DNA from: Siniperca chuatsi
Taxonomy: Eukaryota > Chordata > Actinopteri > Centrarchiformes > Sinipercidae
DNA: 64,000 bases
Direction of reading: 5' to 3'
Assembly (NCBI RefSeq): GCF_020085105.1
Contig: NC_058046.1
Location: 13,295,175 to 13,359,174 of the forward strand
Both the position numbers and the translations under genes were made by a program. The notes under the pieces were generated by a model, which searched no databases, had not been told where the DNA came from, and worked only from the letters and a program-made list of their open reading frames with translations. Positions 12,877-37,961 of the stretch are shown one piece after another; the first letter of the stretch is position 1, and every line of letters starts with the position of its first letter.

Positions 12877-15800
12877 GTGATGATCTTGGATTATTGTTTT
12901 TTTTTCTTAACAAGGATGAATTTTGAAGTGAGCTCAGCTTGTCGAGGTAAACAACGAAAAGAGGGGTGTTTAACTAAGCTTGGCGGTCGGTCATGGCGAC
13001 CTTTAACGGTGGATTGAAAGGTCAGGCGGTGTATGCGTGATGGTATTGTGTGGTAAACAAGCTTTTCTGTCTTGCTCGTTGAAGTTGTCACCAATACCAC
13101 CACCATCTCCTCCTCCTAACTGGAAATATCACAAGCCCTCAAACGTGACTTCGTCTGGTTCAGGAGAAAAACAAGGGAGGGAGCTAGCTAGTGCTGGTTG
13201 CTGTCTCTGTTTTTCTATTTGCCCCGAGCTGGGGGATGGGGAACCAAAGCCAGCTAATTCCTGTCTAGAAATAGAAAATTCATAAGCCGAATGGGCAAGT
13301 AAAGCGAGAGAGTTGCTCTGAAATGATTTCAGAGCATTTGGTTAAATATTAAGGTTACAGCTTTGCCTAGTGTTTGCAGTAGTTTTCGCTTAAGAGAAAA
13401 CGAGGTTTAGTCGGTGTTAAAGCTATGTGGCAACACCAAGTCGTTTCTAAGTACTTAAGAGTGATTACATATAATCGAGGTTGTTCACATTGCTTTGGTG
13501 CAAATACGTAGAAAATGGTTATTAGCAGAAATGCTGCGAGAAAGGGGAGCTACAAAACGATGTCTAAACAGGAAGCAGAGAGATTGTAGACAAAGGAAGA
13601 TAGAAGAAACAAAGGGAGCAGAGACCACACTGTCTAGACTGGGGGTTATTTCAGAAAACACAAGTGCTGTTGCCTCCCTGTCGTCTTCTGATGATTATTT
13701 GCAACATTGTGTCCTTTTAAAAAAACAAAACAAAGACTGATTCACTGCTTGTAACAAAACTGTGGGCTTTTTCTGTTCTGTCCTTCACTGTGACTCAGTA
13801 GTTTTCAGTCCAGCAGGGCCTGAAATATGAGCTAAGCCTGCGGCTAATACAGGAGCAAAGTCTTCCCCTTTTGTTTGCTGGAGATTTTCATACTTCATAC
13901 GTTCTTCTAACTGGGTACACTTGTCGATACCGTAGAAACCAAACAGCACAATTTCAAGTTGGACCAGTTTTCACATTTTATTGCTGTGAGTGTTTGGGTT
14001 TTTGTGAAAGGAAGTTGGTGATGAATGAATCTGCCTGTGCTGGAAACCCCAGACTTGCCCTGTCGGATGTAGCCTACAGTTTTTTTTTTTGGGGGGGGGG
14101 TGTTCGTTATTTATTTATTTATTTAACAATACATAAAATGGCATATATTGGATGCTTACTGCCAATTTGAAGAAACAAGACAAGTACTTGTTTTGCTCAT
14201 GAGCAGTAATGTAGCTATTAATTGATTAAGGTGTGTGAATGATTACCTCCAGTCCAACATTAACAACAATCAGTTATATTTCACAAATAACACGTGTGCT
14301 TTTCTTTCTAAAAGACCTCCATTGATTGTAAATCATTTAAAACTTCAAGTATGCAGTGTGCTCATGTCAGTTTGAAAGCTGGGCAGATTTAAATGTGGGC
14401 AGCCTCAGTGATTTTACCTCCTACCTTAGGTTAACATGCCTGCTGTTTGTCTGACAGCTGGGCCAAAACGTGACAGCTGAGCCACACTGCCCATTGTTCC
14501 TTTGTGCCAGAAAGTCAACAGTCATTACAGTTAATCTGTTAGCTGCTATGGACCATGTCGTGTTCTTTGTTGTATCTTTCATGTTGTTTTTGTTGTCAGA
14601 TGTGACATAGTCTCAGCTTAAATCGATATCCTTCCTTTGAGGAACTGTTTTTGCTCAAAGACCTTGCCCAAGAACATGGGGTCTAGATGTGTCGCTCAAG
14701 CCCTACAGTCCAAACGTAGCTGTCTACATAACAAACTGGTGTTGTTGGGTTTACAGAGAACCAAACTGATGATCACATGTAAAGAAAAATTCCTTTCGAG
14801 CCACATGGTAGTTCCCAACCTCAAGCTCAGTCCTCCTGCCTGGTATTTTTCAGCAGTCAGCAGTTGAACACGTGATGCAAAGGGAGAGAAGGTCTTTGTG
14901 GGCTTTTCCAAGGAAACCCTTTGTTGACACAGCAGTGATAACATGCAGGGGCAGAGAAAGAGAGGAGGAGGGAGGGGTTGGGGGGGTAGCTCAAGGTTTA
15001 ACAGCACTTGTTAGTCTGTTGGTGAGGTCAGGACACCTCGAGTGAACTGACAGGACGTTCTGAAACAACTGCCAGCCTCTCCTGGAACATTAAGCTTTCC
15101 TGCCCCCGTTTGTGTCCGTGACCGGAATATAGACGAGCTTCACACCAACGCTAGCAAGCAGCTGCCATGTTACACCACAAAAGAGCCAAGGGTTGTTTAC
15201 ATGGGAAATATGGCACTGTTGTGTACGCTGGTAGTTGCTGGCTGTGGGGTTTTTGGGGAGGGGGTCTGGTATCAGTTGATCTGTTGATTTGTAAAACAGT
15301 CAGGGCAGGACTGGCAGACAGGATGCCTCTTACCCAACTAATCAAGGCCTTTCTGTCTGTCTGTCTGTTTGTTCATTCATCAAGGTGTTTTTGATCTCTT
15401 GCCTCAAAGGCAGCGCCTCCCATTACACAAATTCCTGCTGTATTGGATTGCAGCAGAGCAGGGGGCGTCACAGGGCTACATGTTTTGCATGGTTACGCAC
15501 CATAAACATACATGCTTATTTATGGCCGTGTGTGGGGAAACGACTCGGGTCATCTGTAGTCATACAATAATCCTGATGCACAATGATGATGCATTAGTTG
15601 TCATAAGGTAATTTTCTTTCACACAAAAAAACAATTAGTGAAGTTTTTGAGATGGTTTTCCTAAAGTGGTATATAGAGATGAAAATGAGAGATGATGGGT
15701 CAAATGTTCGGAAGAGCCATACCAACTGTTCTCAGAACTATGAAAAAGGGGTTTGTGGGAGAGCAGATGGCGGGAGGAAAGGGGGACACAAAGCTGTGGG

Positions 15801-16152
15801 ACAGAACAGAGTCCAGCTTCTGCCAAGGTGCTTAACAGAACACAATGAGTTTTGTTTGTTCTCTGGACTTCCAGTGGAGAAGCGTTCATTACTGTATTCA
15901 GGCTAAAGGGCAGGTCAAAACAGACAGGCATGTCGCTCTCAAATTTTCATAATGACTCGTTATCTATCGGCCCAACAATTTTCTTTGGAACCAGATTGGC
16001 AGGGCAGCAGCGCCTTTGCTGGGAAATGTTTCCTGTAAAGGAAAACACTTTCAGTTGTATTTCACTTTGAGGTATTGATGCAGAAAAGTGTTCTCTCTGT
16101 GTGTCTTGTCAGTCTAATAAGCATTCTCACTCTGTCTCTCTCATTCTGTTAG
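12877..16152 (+). other. zfand5: zfand5 intron 1
   Basis: A 3.3-kb intron between the noncoding first exon and the start-codon exon. I see no domain-bearing frame in it; it contains low-complexity T/G and A tracts near 14,080. Confidence 0.6.
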
Positions 16153-16154
16153 CA

Positions 16155-18328
16155 ATGGCCCAAGAGACGAACCAGAGCCCGGTGCCCATGCTTTGTGCCA
16201 CAGGCTGTGGTTTCTATGGCAACCCAAGAACCAATGGTATGTGCTCCGTATGCTATAAGGACCACCTGACACGGCAGCAGAGCAGCGATCGCATGAGCCC
16301 CCTCAGCCCTATGGGTAAGTCAGTTCACAAAAGTATTACAAAAGAGATTTCTGCCTGTTTCTCAGAAAAAGTGAAGAATGTTGCAATCCAAATAGATTTC
16401 AGAAGCCCTGAGTTTATGATGTAAACAAATAAATGTACTTCACAGCTAGAGATAAGGAGGGATAAGTGTAGACATTGTTTTGAAATACAACCAGTTCAGT
16501 CAGTGTATTTTCCCAGCTCTCCTCCCCTGCCGTCCCTCTTTGTTTTTCCACTCTGTGTAATATAAGACAGCTGTTTTCTTAATTACAGTTTTCAAGGTTA
16601 TGTGTGTGTTCACTCGTTTAGACATTTCTACGGTCAAAGATTGAAGTCTCTCTCATAATGCGGCACTGGCAACCTGTTAGGACCTACAAACACATTACAA
16701 AAGAGAAGAAAGATTATGTTGAATACAGCTTTGAGAAGGGAAAATGGCCTGATAACGTCTACATTCCCAAGTCTACTGAAGAGATTTTAAATTATTAATC
16801 TGGGTTGGATGGGATGAATTTGTTATACTTTAATTTTAACATCAATACAGTACAGCGCTCGCAAAAATATTATCGGTATACACAGTATTTTTCTCCCATG
16901 ATTGTAAATATTTTGTACTTTCTACTGATTGCCATTGTTTTCTGTTTTGAGTTTTGTCTAATGGAGTTCACTCTGTTCTCATCCAGGCTCAGCTGCTAGT
17001 CCTACCTCAGAGGCCTCAGCCATCCAGAGACTAGAAGCCAGTCTAGCCAAGGTTGATGCCTCTCCTGTGTCTTCACCAGACATGTCTAGGTCAGTATTGG
17101 CTGTGTTTGACTGTTCGAGGTAGTTGGTGAGCTTTCTTTAAATTGGAGAATGTGTGAACTGCTGGCTGATTGGTCCCTTTTCTCCTGCTCATCCCTGTTT
17201 TTTCTTTACTACTTTTCTACTTTCAGAACTATTCAAGGATCTCTTCCTGTGACTCAACAAATGACAGAGATGAGCATCTCGAGAGAGGACAAGCCAGAAC
17301 CCCTAGAGCCTGGTAAAACACACAGACACATAAACAATAAACACACTCGTAGTAACAGACAGGCTAGCAGACATAAACAAGCGGACATTTCACACACACA
17401 GGTGACTGCTGGCATACAGACTTCTTAAGGTAAACATCGCCTTGTAGGACCCACTGTAGTTTATTTTTGTTGCTTCGTTGCATACCTCAAACCCAACTGT
17501 TGGTTTTACTTACAGCCTCCAAGAGAGAGAGGAGGCCTAAAAATAAACCTGTTTAAAAATACCTAGACTACACTAGAGGGCATTCTCAGATTTGATGCTG
17601 CCAGCCAGAGGCTTTCTTAGTGTAGTGCACTATTTTCTGCCAAGAACTAGAGGGGGCAATTTAGAGATAAGGAACATACTAATTACTGTTGTCTGGGACA
17701 AAAGTACACGATTTCAGTCTCCAGCGTGTTTGCATGTCTTTATAGAACTATGAACAAAACTCAATAACCTGCTGCTCTTGCGAATGAAAGACATCAGATA
17801 ATTGCAAATTAAACCTAGCATGATTAATAAGTTGTTTCCCCCACCCCCCTGTTGTCTTTCTTTATGTGTAGTTGTAAGCCAGCCTGCTGCTTCAAGTCCT
17901 ACTCCTGTAGCTTCTTCCAGCAATGAAGAAAGCAAGGGTGACACCCCCAAACCCAAGAAGAACAGGTGCTTCATGTGCCGCAAAAGGGTGGGCCTTACAG
18001 GTGAGCAGGGAGGACATGAAATGGCATCTGATGCAACACATATTTATTCCTGTCAGTGATTCAGGTTGTGATAATTGTATTACTGGTCATAGATAGAAAG
18101 AGTTTTTTCTTACCACCTTTCTAGTTTAATCGTTCACTTCTCCTGTTCTAGCTTTGACCCCTGACCTTTGTGCTTCCAGGGTTTGACTGTCGCTGTGGCA
18201 ACCTGTTCTGTGGCATCCACCGGTACTCCGACAAGCACAATTGTCCCTATGATTACAAGGCCGAGGCTGCCGCCAAGATCCGCAAAGAGAACCCTGTGGT
18301 GGTGGCTGACAAGATCCAGAGAATATAG
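16155..18328 (+). CDS. zfand5: AN1-type zinc finger protein 5 (ZNF216 orthologue)
   Basis: Coding exons are 16155-16314, 16987-17089, 17227-17312, 17872-18000 and 18180-18328. They total 627 nt, 208 residues plus TAG (human protein 213). The start follows an acceptor at 16,152 and matches the family N terminus MAQETN. An A20 zinc finger has Cys14, Cys18, Cys30 and Cys33. A Ser/Pro-rich linker carries the family signature [16 protein letters not shown]. The AN1 finger runs from Cys149/Cys152 through Cys163/165/170 and His173/His179/Cys181. The C terminus [13 protein letters not shown] separates it from zfand6. ZFAND5 binds ubiquitin chains and the 26S proteasome, stimulates degradation in muscle wasting, and modulates NF-kB signalling. 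Residues and phases are intact. Fish may carry two copies (a/b); I cannot tell which this is. Confidence 0.96.
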
Positions 18329-19783
18329 ATTTGACAAAACAACTGCATTGGCGGCAATGATGACAAACAACTTTGACAAAGACTGGAGTATGAGTGTGAA
18401 CCTTGGAAATGAGCACTGGCGTTACTAGCTAAGTGAGGATTGAAAGGACTTGATTTACAAAATTACAACCTCAAGAAAATGACGGAAAAAAGAAGAAAAA
18501 AACGAAAAGATCCTGTTTGAGGGAGGTGCATGAATGATCACTTTTGTCCTTTTTTGATTAGTTTGTTTTATCCTATTTTCTGTGGTGTGACTTTGCCGCT
18601 ATTCAGTCCTTCTTTTTTTTTTTTTTTTTTTTTCAAGAATATGTATTGTCTTATTAAGAGCATCCCAGGCTAACTGTCCAGGGTATGCTGTGCTCCTCTC
18701 ACCCAAACCAGGCGCCATTTTGTGCCAAACTGTAGACAGCCATTTTACTTAGACCCTGTCATGTGTCAGACGCTGGCAGGTCTTTTAAAACATTCAGACC
18801 ACACAGTAACAGTCCACACGAGTTGTGTCCCTCAACCTTTGAACTTCTTGTTCTGTGGTCCATTGGATGAGTCAGTCAACGTTTTGGAGAACCGTACAAC
18901 TGTCCCCCACCATGCACAAGGGGCTTTGTTACTTTGTCTCTGTCTTTCCTAGCTTTACCTACCTCACAGCTGCTGTGTTAAGCTTTGTTGTCTTCCCTTT
19001 TACTTTTTCATCAGCTTTGACTCCAGCAGAACAATGGATCATCTTGATAGTTGGCCTCAGTGACCCTCTAATCAGCATGTCTGTGTTGACTTTGATCGGT
19101 TTGATTGTGATGAGGCTGTTCCATTATGGCTGGAGGTATCACGCTAGACAGGGACAAACAAATTACTCCACGTTTCACTGAATCTAAACATTTTCAATGG
19201 ACATAATGGGTAAAGGAGTTCCCCAACTGGTCAGCGCTCATATTGTAATCACAGACGCCTGGTGTAGGGCTGTGTGGCCTGAGAGGGAGGATGGCACCCT
19301 TTCCCTGGCAGGCCTGGTAGGTGAAATTAAGCAACAATATTGTAGGGGCGTGAATGCATGGATGGGATAAATGCATGAGTTACTCTCCATCTGCATTAGT
19401 GTTTCAGAAATATTTGACATCACTCAATGTAGGGTTTCAGACATTTTATTTGCTTCAGAGACAATTATTGTTATATTTAATTAGCATTTGTGGAATTAGG
19501 GTATGTGAACCATGATTTTCTTATGTTTGTTTTGTTTTTTTAAATGCGCTAACAGAACGTTCATGTGAGCACAGTGTGTGTGTGGGTGGGTGTGTGTGTG
19601 GGTGGGCGGGTGTGTTGTTCCCCCAACCTTTTGTCTGTGGAGCTACCCGGTTTATCAGCACATGTTTACAGAACTACAGGAGCATGCCAGAGCTAGATTT
19701 ATGAAAAATAATAGATACCAAGATTAGATGTAACTTTTCATCTGTCTAACCGCTATGTGTGTCTGTTTTAGAGCATCGTAGAG

Positions 19784-19784
<1 letters not shown>

Positions 19785-19825
<41 letters not shown>
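19785..19825. repeat. (GT)n microsatellite in zfand5 3' UTR
   Basis: About 20 GT units, inside the inferred 3' UTR. If transcribed it would be a UG-repeat in the mRNA. Confidence 0.95.
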
Positions 19826-19827
<2 letters not shown>

Positions 19828-20112
19828 CTGTGCGCGTGCATGTGCACATTCCTGTGCAAAAGTGTGTTTTCATGGCTGCCTGACACATTGAAACCATGTA
19901 TGTTTGTGACTTGTGTTAATCCCCTTTCTTCTCCCCCTGTAAGGATGTTTTTCATTTAAAAGAAAACTGTATGTATCCGTTTGAGTTTTTCCTTTCTGAT
20001 TCTTAGTTATATGCAAATTTGTACAAACAATGAAAAAACAACAAACTGTGTTGATATTTATGTATTACATATAATCTTGCTATCCAGCATTACGACAGAA
20101 TAGTATCATGTA

Positions 20113-20118
20113 AATAAA
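20113..20118 (+). terminator. zfand5: Poly(A) signal AATAAA of zfand5
   Basis: Canonical hexamer with a GT-rich segment (TTCGTTGTGTGTTGAC) about 25 nt downstream. Confidence 0.75.
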
Positions 20119-21603
20119 ACTGTACAGAGAGACATTACCAAGCTTCGTTGTGTGTTGACTTTCACTGCTCACCATTTTCTCATTTCTCAATACTGTTGGG
20201 AGTTTTAGTGGAGTGTGTTTGGCTATTTCAACAGTTTGTTTTCAACAGTATTACACATGTTATAGCCTTTCTTATGCAGATAAACCTGTCACACCAATAG
20301 GGCAACTATAAATAAACTTAACAGGTCCATTATAATTTAGTATAGTAAAGAAGACAAAAAAATACGGTTGTTTTGGGAAGATGAAGTTCGATGAATCAGC
20401 ACAAGATGGTTATGTGTGAACATCGTGGACTAGTTTCAGTCAGGACAAGAATAGTGTAGGAGCCATGTGTCAGGAGCTCCAGCATTACCCTGTAATAGCT
20501 TACCCTAGCTAACCCGGCCTCTTTAGCATCCTCATCTTAATACAGAGTTCTGGCAGCACAGGCTGTAAACCTCGCTCAAGAGACTCTTGTCCAAACCTTG
20601 TCTGGGTCACACAGGAAGTATTAATTCCTGGACTCTGGAAGAAAACTATCCTGTTCAACTCTATCTAGGCTACCGCCGTACATGCAGGACTTGTGTGTAT
20701 GAGTGTCTTTCAGAGACCATGTTTTTTTTCTCACACTCCTGTTGGGAGCTCCTGGGCAGAGTGTGTTCACAGATGGCGTCACAGCAACAGCTGCTCAGAC
20801 AGCTGAGGTGTGCTCATGCGGTGTTCCTCTGACAGAAAGCTACTGAGATCACATTGTCTGGACACATGTGTAAAGTACAATGGAGGATTTTATAATAGGT
20901 TAGAAAACATCAGATCCTCAGAAGTGTTCAAACTTATAAACAAATGAATCACTGACCACACCATCCTCTTTATTGTTGATCACAAGTCTGCATGTTCTTT
21001 GAACCAGAGCGGAGGATCAACACACCTCAAACAACTGTGCGCACATGTGCCAAAGAGTTGGACACACACCCTCCAGTGTCAGTAATTCCTCACCCCCCAC
21101 ACACACGCTAATTTACAATTTGTTTCGCTGATGTGTGCAGCCCATTTATCTGTCACCCTCTCTGTGTCTGTCATTGGGTGTGACTGAGGTTTAAAAGCTG
21201 GCTCAGTAGATGTAAAACATCAGAGATTCTGGCTGGCGGAAAACGACAGATGTTGTTGCCAGATGTGCCGAAGGGGTTGGAAGTTATATGAGGCCACAGA
21301 CAGTAAATACAAACATGAACACACTTTTATCTCAAGAAAATTGTCACACCCACATTAACTGCATCTTCCTCGTCTACTTGTTTTTATGTGCTTCTGTCTC
21401 ACAATATTGTTTCTACATTCTATCTGCTGTGCTTACTGCATTTCATACCAGTAGGAGAAGTCATTTGGGCTTAAAATAAAAGCTTTTTTTTAAAACATAT
21501 ACACACAATGCATACATACAGTATACACATGTGAAATACTTACACATGTTTAATCACTTTCACATCCATGCATTATGAATGCTCACAATCACAGGAAGCA
21601 TTT

Positions 21604-21737
21604 ATGGGGTGGCTCAGAAAGTAGAACTGGTCATCTGGTTGTTGGTTTGATCACTGGATCAAGTGTCCCTGAGAAAGACAGTGAACTCCAAATTGCTCTC
21701 TATGCTGCCATCTGGGTGTGAATGCTATACAAGCGCA

Positions 21738-21740
<3 letters not shown>
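21604..21740 (+). mobile_element. Diverged tRNA-type SINE-like / MITE-like fish repeat
   Basis: It starts GGGGTGGCTCAG, similar to a Pol III A box. GGTTTGATCAC at 21,644-21,654 resembles a B box (GGTTCGANTCC). It continues through CCTGAGAAAGACAGTGAACT and AATTGCTC to a GTGTGAATGCTATACAAGCG tail before the TA tract. The head-to-tail order matches a repeat common in fish genomes. Its family name is uncertain and no ORF is expected. Confidence 0.55.

Positions 21741-21783
<43 letters not shown>
21740..21783. repeat. (TA)n microsatellite
   Basis: About 21 TA units directly after the SINE-like repeat. Confidence 0.97.
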
Positions 21784-21787
<4 letters not shown>

Positions 21788-22174
21788 ATGTATACAAAGC
21801 ACAAAGAAGGAATAGATAAATGGGTTATAACCGATCAGGGAATCATTTAATTCTGATTATTTTTAGGAAAGATAATTGGGGGGGGGGGTCAGATTTGCCA
21901 GACAGAACTGCAGTGTGTTAAAAAAAACAAGGTTGATTAAGGCAGTAAGAAACGCTCCACAGATGTGCAGGTGTACGGTATGTAAAGTACTGTTAAAAGC
22001 ATTTTTGTTCCTTTTTTTTAAATAAAAAAAGAAGCTTTTATTTACATTTGTATTGATAGAGTTAATTATTTGGGGGGCGAGGAGCCTTACCTTTAGAATT
22101 TAGAAAGCTGGATTTAGCCAAGAATCAAAAACCACTAGATTTTCTCTTTTCTCACTAGATAAAACCTATTACAT

Positions 22175-22757
22175 TATCACAGGCTTCAACGACTACAGGC
22201 CAGTCGCCCTGACGTCTGTGGTCATGAAATTGTTTGTGAGACTGGTGTTGACCTGCCTGAAGGACATCACAGGCCCCCTGCTGGACTCCCTGCAGTTTGC
22301 CTACCGGGCAAACAGGTCAGTAGATGATACAGTCAGCATGGGACTGCATTACATCCTGCAACACCTCGACTCCCCAGGGACATATGCAAGGATCCTGTTT
22401 GTGGACTTCAGCTCGGCTTTCAACACCATCATCCCAGAAGTCCTCCACTCCAAACTCACCCAGCTTCCAGTCACATGGTGTCAGAAACAATCCCTGTGCC
22501 ATAAACCCTGTAACACTAAGCATCCACTGTACCTACAAATGATATACTGTATTTTATAGTTTAAATACACACCATCTGTACATATCATCATTGTCAAATA
22601 TAAATCAAAGCATGCTGTATATACTGTCATATGCACCTACTCCATGTATATAAAGTAACCTGCAAGAAAGCAACGAAAAATTGTCAAAGAGTCAAATTCC
22701 TTGTATGTGTACACATAGGCTACTTGAAAAATAGAGCTGATTCTGATTCTAAATGTT
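22175..22757 (+). mobile_element. Internally deleted L2/Maui-type LINE fragment
   Basis: Positions 22,185-22,472 encode about 96 uninterrupted residues of a LINE reverse transcriptase. They include FNDYRPVALTSVVMK, LDSLQFAYRANRSVDDTV and the RT block FVDFSSAFNTIIPE. After LTQLPV the RT homology stops abruptly. At about 22,675-22,757 the 3' end appears, with an ATTCCTTGTATGTG motif and an AGCTGATTCTGATTCT tail. The catalytic YxDD half and endonuclease are missing, so it cannot be autonomous. Confidence 0.85.
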
Positions 22758-22929
22758 AGGACCATTGCTTTCATTATATGTGCATAATGAATATGCTATG
22801 GGAGGATGCTAATCAGTAATTAATTAATAACTTTTTGAGTTTTTCTTGTTCTTGAAAAGCCGTGTTGATGTTGTATCCTGTAAATACTCTATTATGGACA
22901 TAAGCAATTTATAAACTGAAAGTATGATG

Positions 22930-23261
22930 AAATAAACGCAACCCGTAGGGGGCGCTACTTGTTATGGCTCTTTGTACCTGGGTTAACCTTTGACACCGGA
23001 AAAGGAAAGCAGCGGCAGCAGCGGCTTGTTGTGCGCTCGTGTTAGCTCTGCTTTTGTAACGTATGGGAGACGCACTTAACTGTTGCATTAAATTCGGACA
23101 TTTTGAAAACAATCTCATGCTACAAATCTGAACACTGCACCGATGGTCTCAGGGTCTCCATAAAAAGGCAGAGTGAAGTCAACTCTGTGGATGTTTTGAG
23201 TCAGCGGGCTGGTTCTCATTGATTAAAAGTGCGGTAAAGGCTAAAAGACTAAACTCGCACC
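22930..23261 (+). promoter_or_regulatory. snrnp200: snrnp200 promoter and 5' UTR
   Basis: GC content rises just upstream of the start codon. ACCGGAAAAGG near 22,995 is an ETS-type core. No TATA box is evident, as expected for a housekeeping gene. The start site is not determined. Confidence 0.45.
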
Positions 23262-37013
<13,752 letters not shown>

Positions 37014-37660
37014 TCAGTAACTTGATTATTGCAGTCTCCAGCATTTTGTTTTATATGGAGAGGGATCAGTGGGTGTTTTTGTTTGTTTTTTTACTGTAGA
37101 TATTGACCTGATTCATGTCCCTTGACTTTGTCTGTAAGCATGTCATTATCATCCATGCTCTTGTGAAAATAAGTCATTTAATCTTGCTCAGCTTAAATCA
37201 CCTGAGTAAACCAGTCCAGAATTATAGTGTACAGGATCTGTTTACAGCCAATATAATCAGACAGGTATTACAGATACATGGCAAACTCTACTCACTGTTG
37301 TAATTAACAATCACCACTGAAGACCCAATCTGGGTTCTGAGTGTATTAAGTATGTGAAACTTTGTACTTCTACCGTCAGTTTTCAAGTCTGACTGAAATT
37401 TGATAAACCACTGAAGGTTTAAAAAAAAAAAAAAAAAAAAAACATAGTCTGGATAGGATAGTCTTTCCTATGAAGTTAGTGTTTATTATGCTCTTATTCC
37501 AGATTGGGTCTCTTAATACTGAAGAAAACTGTCCAGCTATATTTTTGGATTTAAATTGTTTTGTTGTGAAATCTAATTCTTGGACTGGTCTAAATGTTTT
37601 TAGTATGATGTGCTGTCTTGAATATTTTTTGCAATAAAGAGAAGCCACATAATTGTTTTT
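37014..37660 (+). other. snrnp200: snrnp200 3' UTR
   Basis: Runs from the stop codon to just beyond AATAAA at 37,633-37,638. It contains an A-tract of about 21 nt near 37,421-37,442, which could cause internal oligo-dT priming. Confidence 0.7.
37633..37638 (+). terminator. snrnp200: Poly(A) signal AATAAA of snrnp200
   Basis: Canonical hexamer followed by a T-rich segment (AATTGTTTTTATAT), about 620 nt after the stop codon. Confidence 0.75.
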
Positions 37661-37667
37661 ATATATA

Positions 37668-37673
37668 TTTATT
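37668..37673 (-). terminator. ciao1: Poly(A) signal AATAAA of ciao1 (minus strand)
   Basis: TTTATT on the plus strand reads AATAAA on the minus strand, about 290 nt after the ciao1 stop. Another minus-strand hexamer lies near 37,480. Confidence 0.6.
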
Positions 37674-37961
37674 CATATAAACATAAAATGTCAGTAAATT
37701 CTTAATTGAGCACTTAAAACGAAATATGTAGACTCAAAAAGCACAGGGTGCGCTGAGGCATTATTATCAGTTCAGAAATAGACGTGACAAGTGACACATT
37801 TATACACTGTAACATCAAGCTGAATCCTGCAGAGCTATCAGATAAGCTGTAAAAGTTGAATTAACAACATTATGTGCGGTGACCTCAGGACCACACAGTT
37901 CCCAGTGTAACTTGCAATAACTGTTTTTGTTCAGTGAGAGGCCAGTTATATTGATCAGCGT

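Larger units (their letters stand above)
18329..20140 (+). other. zfand5: zfand5 3' UTR
   Basis: About 1.8 kb after the stop with no other gene. It holds a poly(T) run at 18,611-18,632 and a (TG)n tract at 19,785-19,825. It ends near the AATAAA at 20,113-20,118. This is the first strong poly(A) signal with downstream TGTGTTG-type sequence. Confidence 0.7.
20160..22170. other. Intergenic between zfand5 and snrnp200
   Basis: About 2 kb without a gene-like frame. It holds the SINE-like repeat and TA microsatellite listed separately, and a poly(G) run near 21,880. Confidence 0.6.

Noticed and set aside
16315-16424. zfand5 read-through frame past exon 2
   Set aside because: It is intron sequence after a good GTAAGT donor; the next exon fits phase and homology.
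21644-21654. tRNA-like B box
   Set aside because: No cloverleaf can be built around it; it fits a SINE-like repeat head rather than a tRNA gene.
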